Source: a virus
IMG/VR virus record: IMGVR_UViG_3300035698_021806
Coordinates: 1 to 49,526 of that record
Direction: 5' to 3' (one strand)
Length of the DNA stretch: 49,526 nt
Below are positions 1-8,419 of this stretch, piece after piece. Both the position numbers and the translations under genes were made by a program. The notes beneath the pieces were generated by a model. That model made no database searches, was not told the DNA's origin, and saw only the letters and a program-made list of their open reading frames with translations. Position 1 is the stretch's first letter. The number at the start of each line of letters is the position of its first letter.

Positions 1-953
1 CGATAAAAGTTAGCAAACATTCCCAATATTTGATTATAAATCTTGGGACCATGTTTCATCAATTCATACGTAGAACCACGCGTAACAGCTTCCGGCAGAT
101 TGACTGCCCAATGAGCGTAGGCAATTTCTAAATGATACCGCACCTCTTCGATTTTATCTCTGATATCATTTGAATCTAACAACTTTAACTCTAACATAAC
201 TTGATAGAAGCTATGAAGATGCGCTATACAAACATTACCAAGAGCCTGCTTCCCCCCGGTGTCTGCTGCATCTGAGCCATCTACATTTATCTTATGATAG
301 TACATTGATTGTTCATCTCGATTCATTTCATCTACACCACCCATCAAAATAGCATCGCGTAAATCATTCTTAGGAAATATCCGCTGACCACGTTCCCAAT
401 CCTCTATCACGCCCATTGTCTTACTCTGCATATTCAGAGCATCAGGACTTTTAGTATGTTGGGAGTTTATTCGATCCCAAATATGACGCATATCCCTAAT
501 GGTCACTTCCTCATAAATTTCCATACAAATGTAAGTCTTCGTCTTCATGACATGCTCATACATCAACGGATATTCCATAGGATTGTCTAGGATAAACTTA
601 AGAGCCCGCATCCTATGACCCGCATCTAGCAAATCTAGTATTTTATAAATTAACAACTTACCTCTGTGAAAGCAAAGGGAGTTGGTGTTTATTTCACTTG
701 CGGCTATTCCTGCACAAAAGCTCACGACACGATCCGAACTCTTGTCATATTCCATTTGCTTGGCTATCCTCTTGGCCCGTCTAAGTTTTGTTTTTCGCTG
801 TCGTCCTTCCTGTTTCTCAGAAATACCATCATCGGGATTCCACGGCTTCGTCTTAAAGAGGTTTAAAAACTCGAACAATGGAATAAATGTCACATAAACA
901 TTGTACCCATTATCAACTTCTTGTAGCGCTTTAAAAATTCCTAACGATTTCAT
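1..953 (-). CDS. ParB/DGQHR-like protein, C-terminus beyond the window
   Basis: The frame is open from an ATG at 951-953 to the left edge (at least 317 residues), so the stop lies outside the window. The ATG overlaps the stop of the upstream gene as ATGA, which indicates translational coupling. Around residues 107-117 it reads ILDLLDAGHRMRAL, which resembles the DGQHR/ParB-type core (usually DGxHRxxAL), a fold used by ParB-like nucleases/CTPases and by DUF262-type proteins. The remainder is helical and contains HIWDRINSQHTKSPDALNM, a style seen in DUF262-related proteins. What I see is the motif and coupling; assignment to the ParB/DUF262 superfamily is inference, and a DNA- or nucleotide-related role is only a guess. 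Confidence 0.7.
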   Translation of the reverse strand, partial: MKSLGIFKALQEVDNGYNVYVTFIPLFEFLNLFKTKPWNPDDGISEKQEGRQRKTKLRRAKRIAKQMEYDKSSDRVVSFCAGIAASEINTNSLCFHRGKLLIYKILDLLDAGHRMRALKFILDNPMEYPLMYEHVMKTKTYICMEIYEEVTIRDMRHIWDRINSQHTKSPDALNMQSKTMGVIEDWERGQRIFPKNDLRDAILMGGVDEMNRDEQSMYYHKINVDGSDAADTGGKQALGNVCIAHLHSFYQVMLELKLLDSNDIRDKIEEVRYHLEIAYAHWAVNLPEAVTRGSTYELMKHGPKIYNQILGMFANFY

Positions 954-1561
954 GTTAAATCTTTCTTTTTAAGTTTTTGGGCTATTATGTCCCATTGGTA
1001 ATATCTAATTTCTATTGTTTGTTTCATGTATTTAAAAAATTCATCGAACTCATAATACTTCCACTTGTTTTTCTTTTGAATACAGATTAAATCCTTTTCT
1101 ACTTGATCCAATAAAATACTAGAATTAATCAAATGATATGTGTGCTTTGCCGCATTTCGAATATCACACACAATCCACCAATCAGATCCTCCCACAAACT
1201 CCAAAAGCTGCGATTTAGAAAGATGGATTCTCTTACTTCCTGTTGCAGAAGATTGTTCGAAAGAAATACCACTATTTGTCATGCTCCGTATACAAGCCTT
1301 CCAAAGAACAATATTTGGAGATTTGTTATCATAGAAAACACCATCGGTAATAGGATGATTAGGATTAGTGTGTTTACTAAAGCAATAGCGTTGTTCGCCA
1401 ATGGGCCACATCATTGTTTGAGCACGCTCTTCAGTATATGCCGAAACCGATCTGCCATTTTGAAAAATTCGGCACATCGCTTCAAAAGGAAGTTTCAACC
1501 CGACAGCCCCCTGTTCTGCCCTGGTGTCAACAACTATCTGAGTCCACGGATATGCGATCAT
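950..1561 (-). CDS. hypothetical protein, 203 aa
   Basis: Complete ORF that ends in a 4-bp ATGA overlap with the ParB-like gene and lies just downstream of the recombinase gene, so the three are probably co-transcribed. Codon use is like that of neighbouring genes and the protein is mixed alpha/beta with a basic C-terminus (QKLKKKDLT). I do not recognise a family; the middle contains SWxx-like aromatic segments (GGSDWWIVCDIRNAAKHTYH) that could be a nuclease- or HEPN-like helical region, but no catalytic set is evident. Confidence 0.65.
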   Translation of the reverse strand: MIAYPWTQIVVDTRAEQGAVGLKLPFEAMCRIFQNGRSVSAYTEERAQTMMWPIGEQRYCFSKHTNPNHPITDGVFYDNKSPNIVLWKACIRSMTNSGISFEQSSATGSKRIHLSKSQLLEFVGGSDWWIVCDIRNAAKHTYHLINSSILLDQVEKDLICIQKKNKWKYYEFDEFFKYMKQTIEIRYYQWDIIAQKLKKKDLT

Positions 1562-1598
1562 TTAAATATGATACTTTCATATAACAAGTTGAGAGATT

Positions 1599-2774
1599 TT
1601 AACTTTGTTCCACATCATCACCAAGCAAATGAGAAACATCCGCACCAGCATCAATTTCTTCCGCTTGATCGACTACCGCAATTGCATCATGCCATTCTGC
1701 TAAATATTCCTTAACCTGATCTTCTGTGTCCGCATCTACCAAAGCAGGACACCGATAAAGAACTTCAGGATCGAGAGGATTACTCAACGATGCTTTAAAT
1801 TTAATTTCTTTTCCACCTGCCCAAGGCTCCCGCACGACATAATTACTCTTGCCTTCAATACGATCTGCAAGGATAAGAGCCTGAACCAAACCACCTAATG
1901 GGTTAATCCCATGCGAGAAAAACAAAGGCACATTTTCAATAAGAAGACCAGGATTAAAATGTCTGTTCTTCTTGTTCTTAATTTTCATATTTACGCCAAG
2001 CGGGAATTTAGTCTTTTTATTCACAAACTCCTTGGGAGCGCCCATTCGCAAACGTACCGAAGAGAAAAACTTTAATGCCTCGCCGCCACCATGCGTCGTT
2101 TCGTCGCTACCATACAAAACACCTATCTTCTTTCTAATCTGATTAACCACATACAATGTTGCATTATGATCGTTTAAAAAAGGATTTAATTTTCTCAAAA
2201 GACCATTAGCAACTTTTGCCCGTTCCCCTGGACGTTCTTTGCCACCAGCTTCTTTAATTTGAGTTGCCGTTGGATTCTCGGGAAGTTCTGTTTCGTTCCA
2301 TTCACGGTTAGTTGGATTCACCCCAATACTATCCCACAAAATACCAATAGGACAATCTGGATATCTCTTCCGTATAGCTTTAACCACCAAACAAACCTTC
2401 TTTTCTACCTGTTCTAAAGTAACTGGGTAGTATGTCAATAAACGAGAAGGATCTACGTGACCGCAACGTTGTGCAAATTCTGGACTTGATGCTCTCTCAC
2501 AATCGAGTTGAACCGCAATACCGCCCATCTTTTGAACTGACCCTAAAAAACAATAACCAGCCAAAGACTTTCCAGAAGCCTCCGGACCAAATGCCTCAAC
2601 AATGCGCCCTCCTGGAAATCCTCCATGAATAAATTTTCCACTCAATAAAAAATTAAATGCAAAATTTCCAGAATCTATCCAATAAGGAACAAAGCCCGCC
2701 TCTTCTAAAGTCTCTCCACCAGTATCATTTGCTATTTCAGCTAAAAAATCTTCATCTGTCTTTTTCTTTGCCAT
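1599..2774 (-). CDS. uvsX: RecA/UvsX-family recombinase
   Basis: ATP-dependent strand-exchange recombinase, acting in recombination-dependent replication and repair. Walker A is GPEASGKS at residues 63-70, the Walker B strand is GILWDSIG near 144-151, and the YVVNQIRKKIG and THGGGEALKFFSSVRLR segments match the RecA core and L2/after-L2 region. A longer frame starts upstream at 2894 but would read through a terminator hairpin; the ATG at 2772-2774 has a GAGGAT ribosome binding site and gives 391 residues, the same length as T4 UvsX. It follows the gp32-like gene, as expected of a phage recombination block. The very acidic C-terminus (EIDAGADVSHLLGDDVEQS) resembles the regulatory acidic tails of RecA proteins. 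Confidence 0.95.
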   Translation of the reverse strand: MAKKKTDEDFLAEIANDTGGETLEEAGFVPYWIDSGNFAFNFLLSGKFIHGGFPGGRIVEAFGPEASGKSLAGYCFLGSVQKMGGIAVQLDCERASSPEFAQRCGHVDPSRLLTYYPVTLEQVEKKVCLVVKAIRKRYPDCPIGILWDSIGVNPTNREWNETELPENPTATQIKEAGGKERPGERAKVANGLLRKLNPFLNDHNATLYVVNQIRKKIGVLYGSDETTHGGGEALKFFSSVRLRMGAPKEFVNKKTKFPLGVNMKIKNKKNRHFNPGLLIENVPLFFSHGINPLGGLVQALILADRIEGKSNYVVREPWAGGKEIKFKASLSNPLDPEVLYRCPALVDADTEDQVKEYLAEWHDAIAVVDQAEEIDAGADVSHLLGDDVEQS

Positions 2775-2851
2775 TTTATCCTCGTGTGGTGGTGGTGGTG
2801 CGTTAAAATTCGTCCTTATGAACAAAATTAGCACTTCGTCTTCATATATCA

Positions 2852-2886
2852 TAAAAAGCCCCTCTCGCCGTTTGGCGAGAGGGGCT
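2852..2886 (-). terminator. intrinsic terminator after the gp32-like gene
   Basis: A 13-bp perfect stem (2857-2869 with 2874-2886) with a 4-nt loop is followed on the minus strand by a T run. It separates the ssDNA-binding protein gene from the recombinase gene, allowing SSB to be made in excess over UvsX. Confidence 0.9.
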
Positions 2887-2894
2887 ACTCTCAC

Positions 2895-3851
2895 TTATGC
2901 CCCCATTTCCTTCAACTCTTTCATAAACACATCGTCTGCCATTACCTCACCATCCTCAGCGGGTGCTTCTGTCGCTTCTGTAGTCGCTTCGGGTTCGTCA
3001 GGAGTATCTTCCACAGTGGCTTCTGGTTCACTTGTAACAGAAACCTCTTCAGACTTTTGATATTGAGAAGGATCAAAATCACTGGGGTCGTCATTTTTCA
3101 AACCCAAATGACATTTAAGCTCGTGATCCAATTCATCCGCACTCTTCAAAACACGCAACGTAGTTAAATCGTGAAGATTATCCATCCATGTTTTCACTTC
3201 TTCTGGATTTCCTAATGGAGATTCGTCCAAGAAACGTGACGTATCATACTTCGGGAAGGAATCTTGTCCCGACTTGACGATGTTCTTCATAATTTTAAAA
3301 TCTCGTCCCTTTTTGGGATCAGTAACATCGCCCAACGCGGGCTCTCCAAGATCCTCATCGCCACAAATATGACGCAAAATAATCTGGTGGAGTGTTTTTC
3401 CTACTGATAGTATCTTAGGACCAACATTCTTCTTAACGCCGCCATCATCACCAATTTCTTCTCGAACAATGCAGTTGTAGTAGTATCGCTCAATCGGCTT
3501 AATTTCTCGATAAAGTGCCCGCATTCTATTTTGTTCTTCGACATCAACGTTTTCTGATTCCTTCCAGAGCCATCTTAAATAATCCCCAATTGGATTTTGC
3601 CCAACCCACTTTCCGTTAACCATATGACGTGGATCGTGAAGACTCTTTCCATTTACTCTATGGATTCTAGTCCATTGATAAAAAGGCCCTTTCTCCGCAA
3701 ATTTTCCCTCTGGGGCAGGAGGAAGGAGACGAACGGTAACGCTACCTTTACCGTCCGGCATCTTTACAAAATTTTCTAGGTAATTATTACGCCCGCCCTG
3801 TTCTTTCAGTCTCGCATGGTCTTCTTTTAGTGCATTTAAATCTAGTGACAT
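2895..3851 (-). CDS. gp32-like single-stranded DNA-binding protein
   Basis: Replication ssDNA-binding protein, 318 residues (T4 gp32 is 301). The N-terminal part has the gp32-style core: basic, aromatic-rich strands (GSVTVRLLPPAPEGKFAEKG, FYQWTRIHRVNGKSLHDPRH, IERYYYNCIVREE) expected to form the OB fold, followed by a segment of the DPKKGRDFKIMK type found in phage SSBs. The last ~60 residues are rich in Glu, Thr and Pro and end in an acidic/hydrophobic tip, the usual protein-interaction tail. Unlike T4 gp32, no clear His-Cys3 zinc-binding set is visible in the core. Position beside the recombinase supports the call. Confidence 0.88.
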   Translation of the reverse strand: MSLDLNALKEDHARLKEQGGRNNYLENFVKMPDGKGSVTVRLLPPAPEGKFAEKGPFYQWTRIHRVNGKSLHDPRHMVNGKWVGQNPIGDYLRWLWKESENVDVEEQNRMRALYREIKPIERYYYNCIVREEIGDDGGVKKNVGPKILSVGKTLHQIILRHICGDEDLGEPALGDVTDPKKGRDFKIMKNIVKSGQDSFPKYDTSRFLDESPLGNPEEVKTWMDNLHDLTTLRVLKSADELDHELKCHLGLKNDDPSDFDPSQYQKSEEVSVTSEPEATVEDTPDEPEATTEATEAPAEDGEVMADDVFMKELKEMGA

Positions 3852-3943
3852 CAGTTCTCTCCGTAAAAAGTTAAATTGTTACTTGCTGTTATAAAGTAAA
3901 TCGAACAGCAGGTCAAGAGACATTAGAAAGAACTAGAAAAAAT

Positions 3944-4510
3944 CTAATTTTCTGATTTATATACACAAAATTCTTCTTCTCGCAACATTGTGGGAGTGTA
4001 TAATGTGGGGCAATAATCACCCATAAGTCCAGTAGCTTTAGGACGTATAATGCCTTTGTGAGGATTGCGCTTATAATCTAATTCTACATCGTGACAATAC
4101 CACAAACCAAATCGCTTTTCAGTAAAATCAATTACTTCTTTATAAACACTCTCTTTAGAAACAGGATATAAAGAAATCGTATGTCGTAGCGAATTGCAAT
4201 GAGCGTTATGATAGATCCAAACCAACCCGTGAAATTGTCTACTTTTTCTTCGTCCCGCTTCTTTCCATCCATCATCTTCAACAAAGACATGTTTTGAATC
4301 GGAAATCCAAACAGCATCTTCCTCCCACAACCAAGCATAACAAGTCCTAAATGAATGACAACATATCGCTTCTTCAGATGGCCAATCTTGCCACTCTATG
4401 TCTTTTAGGATCTTCTCAAAATTAACGATTTTTCCATCTGTTATTTTGATAGAGTCTGGATTTTCAAGTGTTGTTAACAACTTGTCATAACGTATCTCAA
4501 ACGGGTTCAT
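3944..4510 (-). CDS. hypothetical protein, 188 aa
   Basis: Complete ORF with an ATG that overlaps the stop of a tiny upstream ORF (ATGA). The protein is rich in Trp, His and Cys (WYCHDVELDYKRNPHKG, CCHSFRTCYAWLW), which could reflect metal binding. No family recognised. The run of tightly overlapping small genes from 7129 down to 3944 suggests a single operon. Confidence 0.6.
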   Translation of the reverse strand: MNPFEIRYDKLLTTLENPDSIKITDGKIVNFEKILKDIEWQDWPSEEAICCHSFRTCYAWLWEEDAVWISDSKHVFVEDDGWKEAGRRKSRQFHGLVWIYHNAHCNSLRHTISLYPVSKESVYKEVIDFTEKRFGLWYCHDVELDYKRNPHKGIIRPKATGLMGDYCPTLYTPTMLREEEFCVYKSEN

Positions 4511-4593
4511 TTTGCCTCCACCAGCAAACTCGTCACCGTCGTTTTTCGATTAGAATGTTTAACTAACTCTTGCCACATTTCCATCTCATCCAT
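4507..4593 (-). CDS. tiny ORF, 28 aa
   Basis: Begins MDEMEMWQELVKHS and ends VEAK. A GGAG sequence lies 7 nt upstream of the ATG at 4591-4593, it overlaps the end of the 71-aa gene, and its TGA overlaps the next ATG as ATGA. This spacing looks like real translational coupling, but the product is too short to classify. Confidence 0.4.
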   Translation of the reverse strand: MDEMEMWQELVKHSNRKTTVTSLLVEAK

Positions 4594-4801
4594 TGCCATA
4601 CTCCGAAATAAGTTTTCCAAACACTCCTTCAATAAACTGGTTTATAGACTCTTGCTTTACGCCAAGTTCTCCCAATTCATTCCTAACTTCTTGAGGCAAT
4701 CTCTTCACAGAAGAACCATAACTCCAACACCCAATTGAACGAATAGCGTCCTCTTCATCTTTGGTAAAATAATCCCTTACCCATTCATCAAAATAACTCA
4801 T
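4586..4801 (-). CDS. hypothetical protein, 71 aa
   Basis: Small acidic protein starting MSYFDEWVRDYFTKDEEDA and ending in a Gly-rich tip. The N-terminus has the same rough aromatic-Asp-Glu-Trp look as the tagged proteins further along the window, but lacks the Leu-Glu that completes the tag, so I do not count it among them. No family recognised. Confidence 0.5.
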   Translation of the reverse strand: MSYFDEWVRDYFTKDEEDAIRSIGCWSYGSSVKRLPQEVRNELGELGVKQESINQFIEGVFGKLISEYGNG

Positions 4802-4834
4802 AAGGCATTTCCCTGTCTAATATTTCTTTAAATA

Positions 4835-5245
4835 TCACATCTTCTCCCTTTCGAGAGCTTCTGTGTGAGCTTTTTCTCCAAGAGCTTTAACTTTGTCTTC
4901 TAACGAATCATGCCCTTCTTCTTCAAGTTGTTTGTTGAGTCCCTTTTTCATCTCCTGATCCTCAAGATATTGTTCTTCTAACGCTTTTAACATCTCTTGA
5001 TTACGTTCTAGTTGTTCTTTAATCCTAGCATCATTTTCTTCTTCTATCTTCTTTCTTTTCTCGGGACGCATATATGGTTGGAGTTTTTGCTTTGATTGTG
5101 ACTTGTCCGACTTCTCCATTTCCTCTTCCCACTCACTCTGCTTCTTTTCCTTCTTTTTGTTGATTTCTCGAAGTTTAGCAACCTTCACTTTACTCGCTCG
5201 GTCATGAGCTTTTTTCTTCTTCTCTTTAAGTTTTTGATTAGACAT
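4835..5245 (-). CDS. lysine/glutamate-rich coiled-coil protein
   Basis: 136 residues, almost entirely charged helix (repeated KKKEKK, EEENDARIKEQLERNQEMLKALEEQ), predicted as a long coiled coil without signal or membrane segment. It sits 9 bp downstream of the 250-aa gene. Such proteins in phages are often scaffolding, DNA-associated or structural spacers, but nothing here identifies which. Confidence 0.55.
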   Translation of the reverse strand: MSNQKLKEKKKKAHDRASKVKVAKLREINKKKEKKQSEWEEEMEKSDKSQSKQKLQPYMRPEKRKKIEEENDARIKEQLERNQEMLKALEEQYLEDQEMKKGLNKQLEEEGHDSLEDKVKALGEKAHTEALEREKM

Positions 5246-5254
5246 TTTTAATCC

Positions 5255-6007
5255 TTATCTTATTTCTGGCATTTGTTCTACATTTCCACCCGATGTTTTC
5301 ATCCCCGTCCACAAATCCACACCAGGATCTACTTGTTGGTTAACCATTTGATCTTCAAACACTAACTTCCCCGCAGTTTGAGGCATAAAAAATTCCGAAC
5401 TAACTGTCTTTTCTTGTCCCTTATCATCCTGAGTTGTATAAGCAACAGCCCCACCCATACTTTTCTCTACAAAAATAGGATATTTCTTACCTTTTGTAAA
5501 TTTTAGATTTTGTTGATCTGCTTTATGTTGTTGAGGTAATTCAGGATCATAAACTTCCCAACGTACCGGGGCTCCTCCTATTGAACTAATGGTAGGTTTT
5601 AATGGGATGTTGGGAACATTGGTTGAAGCAGGAGATGGTATGGTAGATTGTAATTGCTGTAAAAGCTGCGGATTTGATTCGAGCAGCTTAGCTGCAACAA
5701 CTAATGGAGATTCTTCAACATCCTCTCCCTCAATAACTGGTCCGTCGTCAAAACGAAACTTCTTGTTTTTTATAACAATGCCATCATCAGCTTCACGATA
5801 ACTCAACTTTTTCCTTTCAAACTCATAAATCTCAACATCAGTTACGAGAATATTGCGTCTCGCTAATTGGGACATAATTTTTCCAGCAAGGACTTCTAAC
5901 TCAATGTCCTCATAGGCTTTTCCCACTCTAACCTTTTTCTCGTGAGTTTCTTCTACCCAGCCTTCTTCATCTTTTTCTCTATAGTGAAGAACTATTTCGT
6001 AACCCAT
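5255..6007 (-). CDS. hypothetical protein, 250 aa
   Basis: Starts MGYEIVLHYREKDEEGW, an alpha/beta N-terminal domain (about residues 1-75), then a Pro/Gln-rich linker (around residues 95-140), then a C-terminal beta-rich part with VRWEVYDPELPQQ and KKYPIFVEKSMGGAVAYTTQ. The last part resembles a small OB/SH3-like fold found in phage proteins. It overlaps the upstream 161-aa gene by 16 bp. No function assigned. Confidence 0.6.
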   Translation of the reverse strand: MGYEIVLHYREKDEEGWVEETHEKKVRVGKAYEDIELEVLAGKIMSQLARRNILVTDVEIYEFERKKLSYREADDGIVIKNKKFRFDDGPVIEGEDVEESPLVVAAKLLESNPQLLQQLQSTIPSPASTNVPNIPLKPTISSIGGAPVRWEVYDPELPQQHKADQQNLKFTKGKKYPIFVEKSMGGAVAYTTQDDKGQEKTVSSEFFMPQTAGKLVFEDQMVNQQVDPGVDLWTGMKTSGGNVEQMPEIR

Positions 6008-6477
6008 TGTTCCTCCTTACTTGCAGCCACCATAGGTAAGGCGAGGTTACATTCAACCGACAACCCACCTTCCTCTCCCAATAATTGACAAACTTGTTGC
6101 AAAAGTAAATCTCGCAACTCTGAAGATTCCAGTTTTGCCGTTTGTTTATATACTTGAACAATCTTATCCACATTTCCTGTTGCAAGTGTATCCTCGCGCA
6201 ACTTCATTCTTTCTTCAGCAAAACACCCAAGTATATCAAGTGTGTCAAGGTGATTGCGTTGGAAATCGGATGCAAGATGCCACAATAGATCGACATCTTT
6301 GACATTTTTTGCTAAATCCAAAAAATAAGCATTGTTAAACAGAAGCCGATTTATGTATATCTCAATATCATCCACATCTCTTACAAGTGGTAGCTCGCGC
6401 AACTTCAAATCGTAATAATTAAACAAACTTAGCGAACACGAGTCTTTTTTATCTTTTTCCAACCAATAATTACCCAT
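5992..6477 (-). CDS. hypothetical helical protein, 161 aa
   Basis: Largely alpha-helical, Leu-rich protein that overlaps the following gene by 16 bp. No signal peptide, membrane segment or catalytic motif is visible. Probably part of the same operon as the SAM methyltransferase-like gene upstream. Confidence 0.55.
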   Translation of the reverse strand: MGNYWLEKDKKDSCSLSLFNYYDLKLRELPLVRDVDDIEIYINRLLFNNAYFLDLAKNVKDVDLLWHLASDFQRNHLDTLDILGCFAEERMKLREDTLATGNVDKIVQVYKQTAKLESSELRDLLLQQVCQLLGEEGGLSVECNLALPMVAASKEEQWVTK

Positions 6478-6505
6478 CTTTTTACCTCCAGCTTATTAGA
6501 GTGTC

Positions 6506-7129
6506 TTATTTCATAACTATACCCATTTTGTATCTTGTATCATAGAAAACCGGTTTTCTATTTGCAATCTTACAAAATGTGTCAAATGCTTCTTGTGCTG
6601 GTTCGTGTTTAGAAAGATAATCTACTGCAATTAAGCCATTTGGTTTAAGATTTTCCCAAAGTAAATCTAAGCAATTACGCATGTCATCCAAAGAACTTTC
6701 ATAATGAACTAAAGCTAATTCACACGAAAATAGACTGTCTATAAACGCTATATCCATAACTTTTCCATAATAAAAATTAAAAATTCCTTTATAATTCCTT
6801 TTAACATTAAGTTTAGCTAAACGCAGAGAATACGGCTCAGAATCATTCTCAAACGCAAGAAAATTCTCAACCGATTTACAACTTGTTAAAAAACAAGAAC
6901 TAAGAAAGCCAGATCCAAACCCAATTTCAATTAAATTTTTAGGCTTAACGTATTTCCCCAAGTGATAATAGAAGGGAATAAAAAGAGGATCTTGATACCA
7001 CGAACTTTTTCTAACAGATTCATTACTAATTGCTAGACGCCCCAATAACGTACGTGAAGACACAGCCTCCTTTTTTAAGGCTGTATCTATATGGATTTTG
7101 AGACTTTCTAATTCGTGATCGGAATTCAT
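6506..7129 (-). CDS. class I SAM-dependent methyltransferase-like protein
   Basis: 207 residues from the ATG at 7127-7129 (a TTG eight codons upstream has no ribosome binding site). Motif I is LIEIGFGSGFLSS, motif post-I ends in LAFENDSEPY, a motif IV-like strand reads CELALVHYESSLDD and motif VI is LKPNGLIAVDYL. This order is that of Methyltransf_24-type Rossmann enzymes, which act on small molecules, sugars or proteins. No target-recognition domain is present, so the substrate is unknown. It begins 23 bp downstream of a strong terminator, so its transcription depends on readthrough of, or control by, the structured RNA region described at 7152-7490. Confidence 0.65.
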   Translation of the reverse strand: MNSDHELESLKIHIDTALKKEAVSSRTLLGRLAISNESVRKSSWYQDPLFIPFYYHLGKYVKPKNLIEIGFGSGFLSSCFLTSCKSVENFLAFENDSEPYSLRLAKLNVKRNYKGIFNFYYGKVMDIAFIDSLFSCELALVHYESSLDDMRNCLDLLWENLKPNGLIAVDYLSKHEPAQEAFDTFCKIANRKPVFYDTRYKMGIVMK

Positions 7130-7151
7130 ATCTTTTTCTAGTTGCCAGTAC

Positions 7152-7216
7152 AAAAAAAACGAAGTGACCCATGCCTATCGCCCAATTTGCCAAAAAGACT
7201 CGACACAGGTCACTTC
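7152..7216 (-). terminator. intrinsic terminator with a long loop
   Basis: Nine-bp perfect stem (7161-7169 with 7208-7216), a 38-nt loop, and an eight-T tract on the minus strand (7152-7159). It lies between the structured RNA candidate and the methyltransferase gene. Confidence 0.75.
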
Positions 7217-7290
7217 ATTATATAAGCTATTTATTATTAAATTAAACCTCTCCAGCAAAAATTCAATAAAAAAGGAAGAACAAACTACTA

Positions 7291-7494
7291 CATTTCGCTT
7301 GTCTCCCTTACTCTAGTTAATGGTGTTACCCAAGGCTGCGTTTCGGTTGTACTCAACGAGTATCCAACCATCGCACTCCGCAACCAGCCACGAACCCTCG
7401 ATGCCTTTGTCATGCGATCTAAAGGCATTCGAATAAGAACTCGTGACCGAAGACTCGGATCACTAGAGCAAAGGTATATATGTTCTTGACCTTC
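7291..7494 (-). ncRNA. candidate structured RNA downstream of dam
   Basis: A 200-nt region, visibly richer in G+C than its neighbours, with at least five perfect helices: 7334-7338 with 7385-7389, enclosing 7345-7354 with 7358-7369 (two-nt bulge); 7401-7408 with 7421-7428; and 7435-7440 with 7482-7487, enclosing 7443-7450 with 7455-7463 (one-nt bulge). The terminator at 7152-7216 lies downstream. By coincidence the frame following the dam stop codon stays open to 7291, but helix content argues for RNA. It may be a stand-alone RNA or a leader controlling the methyltransferase gene. Strand is inferred from the terminator. Confidence 0.5.
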
Positions 7495-8370
7495 CTATTC
7501 TTCCATTTTAATCTTGTATTCTTTGGGACAAATTAAAAGTTCTGGCTTGTTTTGCGAAAGACGCTTTCCTGATTTTTTATCTTTTATTCCATTAAGAGTG
7601 TAGTTGACCGATATCTCTTCTATAACAGCCCATTCATATAATTTTCTAATCTCTGGACAGTCGTCGTAAGAAAGAACCCAAGGATTTGTTGTGTTTTGGA
7701 GAACTTCAGATAGTCGTTTGTGATCTTTTGCAAAACCACATTGATAAAGATCATCACCCTTTACATAATATGGTGGATCAAGATATAAAAAAGCATCACC
7801 TTCAATTAAATCTGCAAAATCAAAACCAGTACAACATCCATCTTTAATTTTCACAGTAGAAAATTGCTTGTGTAATTTGTCAATTTTCTTACAAATATAA
7901 TCTGGAGACCATCGACAATCAATTTTGTAATTTGATTTTTGTTTCCTACCACCAAGAGGTCCACCAGACTTGGTTCCCAAACCAGAATAAGAAATTTGGT
8001 GTATTGCCAATTTTTTAAATCCATACTCAATAACTTTTTGTTTCTGTTTGTGGAACTTAGTATTGTCAAGAAGTTCTTTTTTATACTTATCAAACATTTC
8101 AACAGAAGGAGAAAAATCTCTAACTCTCTGCTTCAATTCATCTGGATGCCTAATTACAGAAGTCCATAAATTAGCAACACCGATATCTTTATCATTAATC
8201 CATATCTTTTCCCAACCTGGATTGTCCAAAAGAAATCTCAAACCAACACTGCCACCACCAAAAAACGGCTCACGATATTCCAAACTAATTTGATCGGAGT
8301 ATGCATTGAGGTGCGCTGAAATGGCGTCTTTAAGTTTTGCCTTGCCACCCGGATAACGAAAAAACGACAT
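7495..8370 (-). CDS. dam: D12-class DNA adenine N6-methyltransferase (Dam 1)
   Basis: Methylates adenine in DNA, protecting phage DNA from restriction or marking it for host-like control. The N-terminal SAM motif is FFRYPGGKAKL (residues 3-13), followed by REPFFGGGSVGL (33-44) and the catalytic DPPYY at 198-202, then the usual WVLSYDDCPEIRKLY and LLICP end. Length 291 is typical (T4 Dam 259, E. coli Dam 278). GATC is the usual target of the family but cannot be read from sequence. A second, divergent copy is encoded at 18220-19086 on the other strand. Confidence 0.93.
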   Translation of the reverse strand: MSFFRYPGGKAKLKDAISAHLNAYSDQISLEYREPFFGGGSVGLRFLLDNPGWEKIWINDKDIGVANLWTSVIRHPDELKQRVRDFSPSVEMFDKYKKELLDNTKFHKQKQKVIEYGFKKLAIHQISYSGLGTKSGGPLGGRKQKSNYKIDCRWSPDYICKKIDKLHKQFSTVKIKDGCCTGFDFADLIEGDAFLYLDPPYYVKGDDLYQCGFAKDHKRLSEVLQNTTNPWVLSYDDCPEIRKLYEWAVIEEISVNYTLNGIKDKKSGKRLSQNKPELLICPKEYKIKMEE

Positions 8371-8419
8371 TAATTCTCCTCAGAAATACAATTCATAAGT
8401 CCCATAAACCTATCATCTT

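Noticed and set aside
1133-1714. Plus-strand ORF of 193 codons
   Set aside because: Antisense to the 203-aa gene and to the recombinase end; its product has no protein-like pattern.
2775-2894. Forty-codon N-terminal extension of the recombinase
   Set aside because: It would translate through the gp32 terminator hairpin; the internal ATG at 2774 has a good ribosome binding site and gives the family length.
4586-4801. Member of the tagged protein group
   Set aside because: MSYFDEWVRDY is similar in flavour but lacks the Leu-Glu end, and the gene lies in the replication operon.
7291-7494. In-frame open extension of Dam 1 for 68 codons after its stop
   Set aside because: Dam is complete at its normal end; the region has five perfect helices and no ribosome binding site, so I prefer a structured RNA over readthrough or a separate protein.
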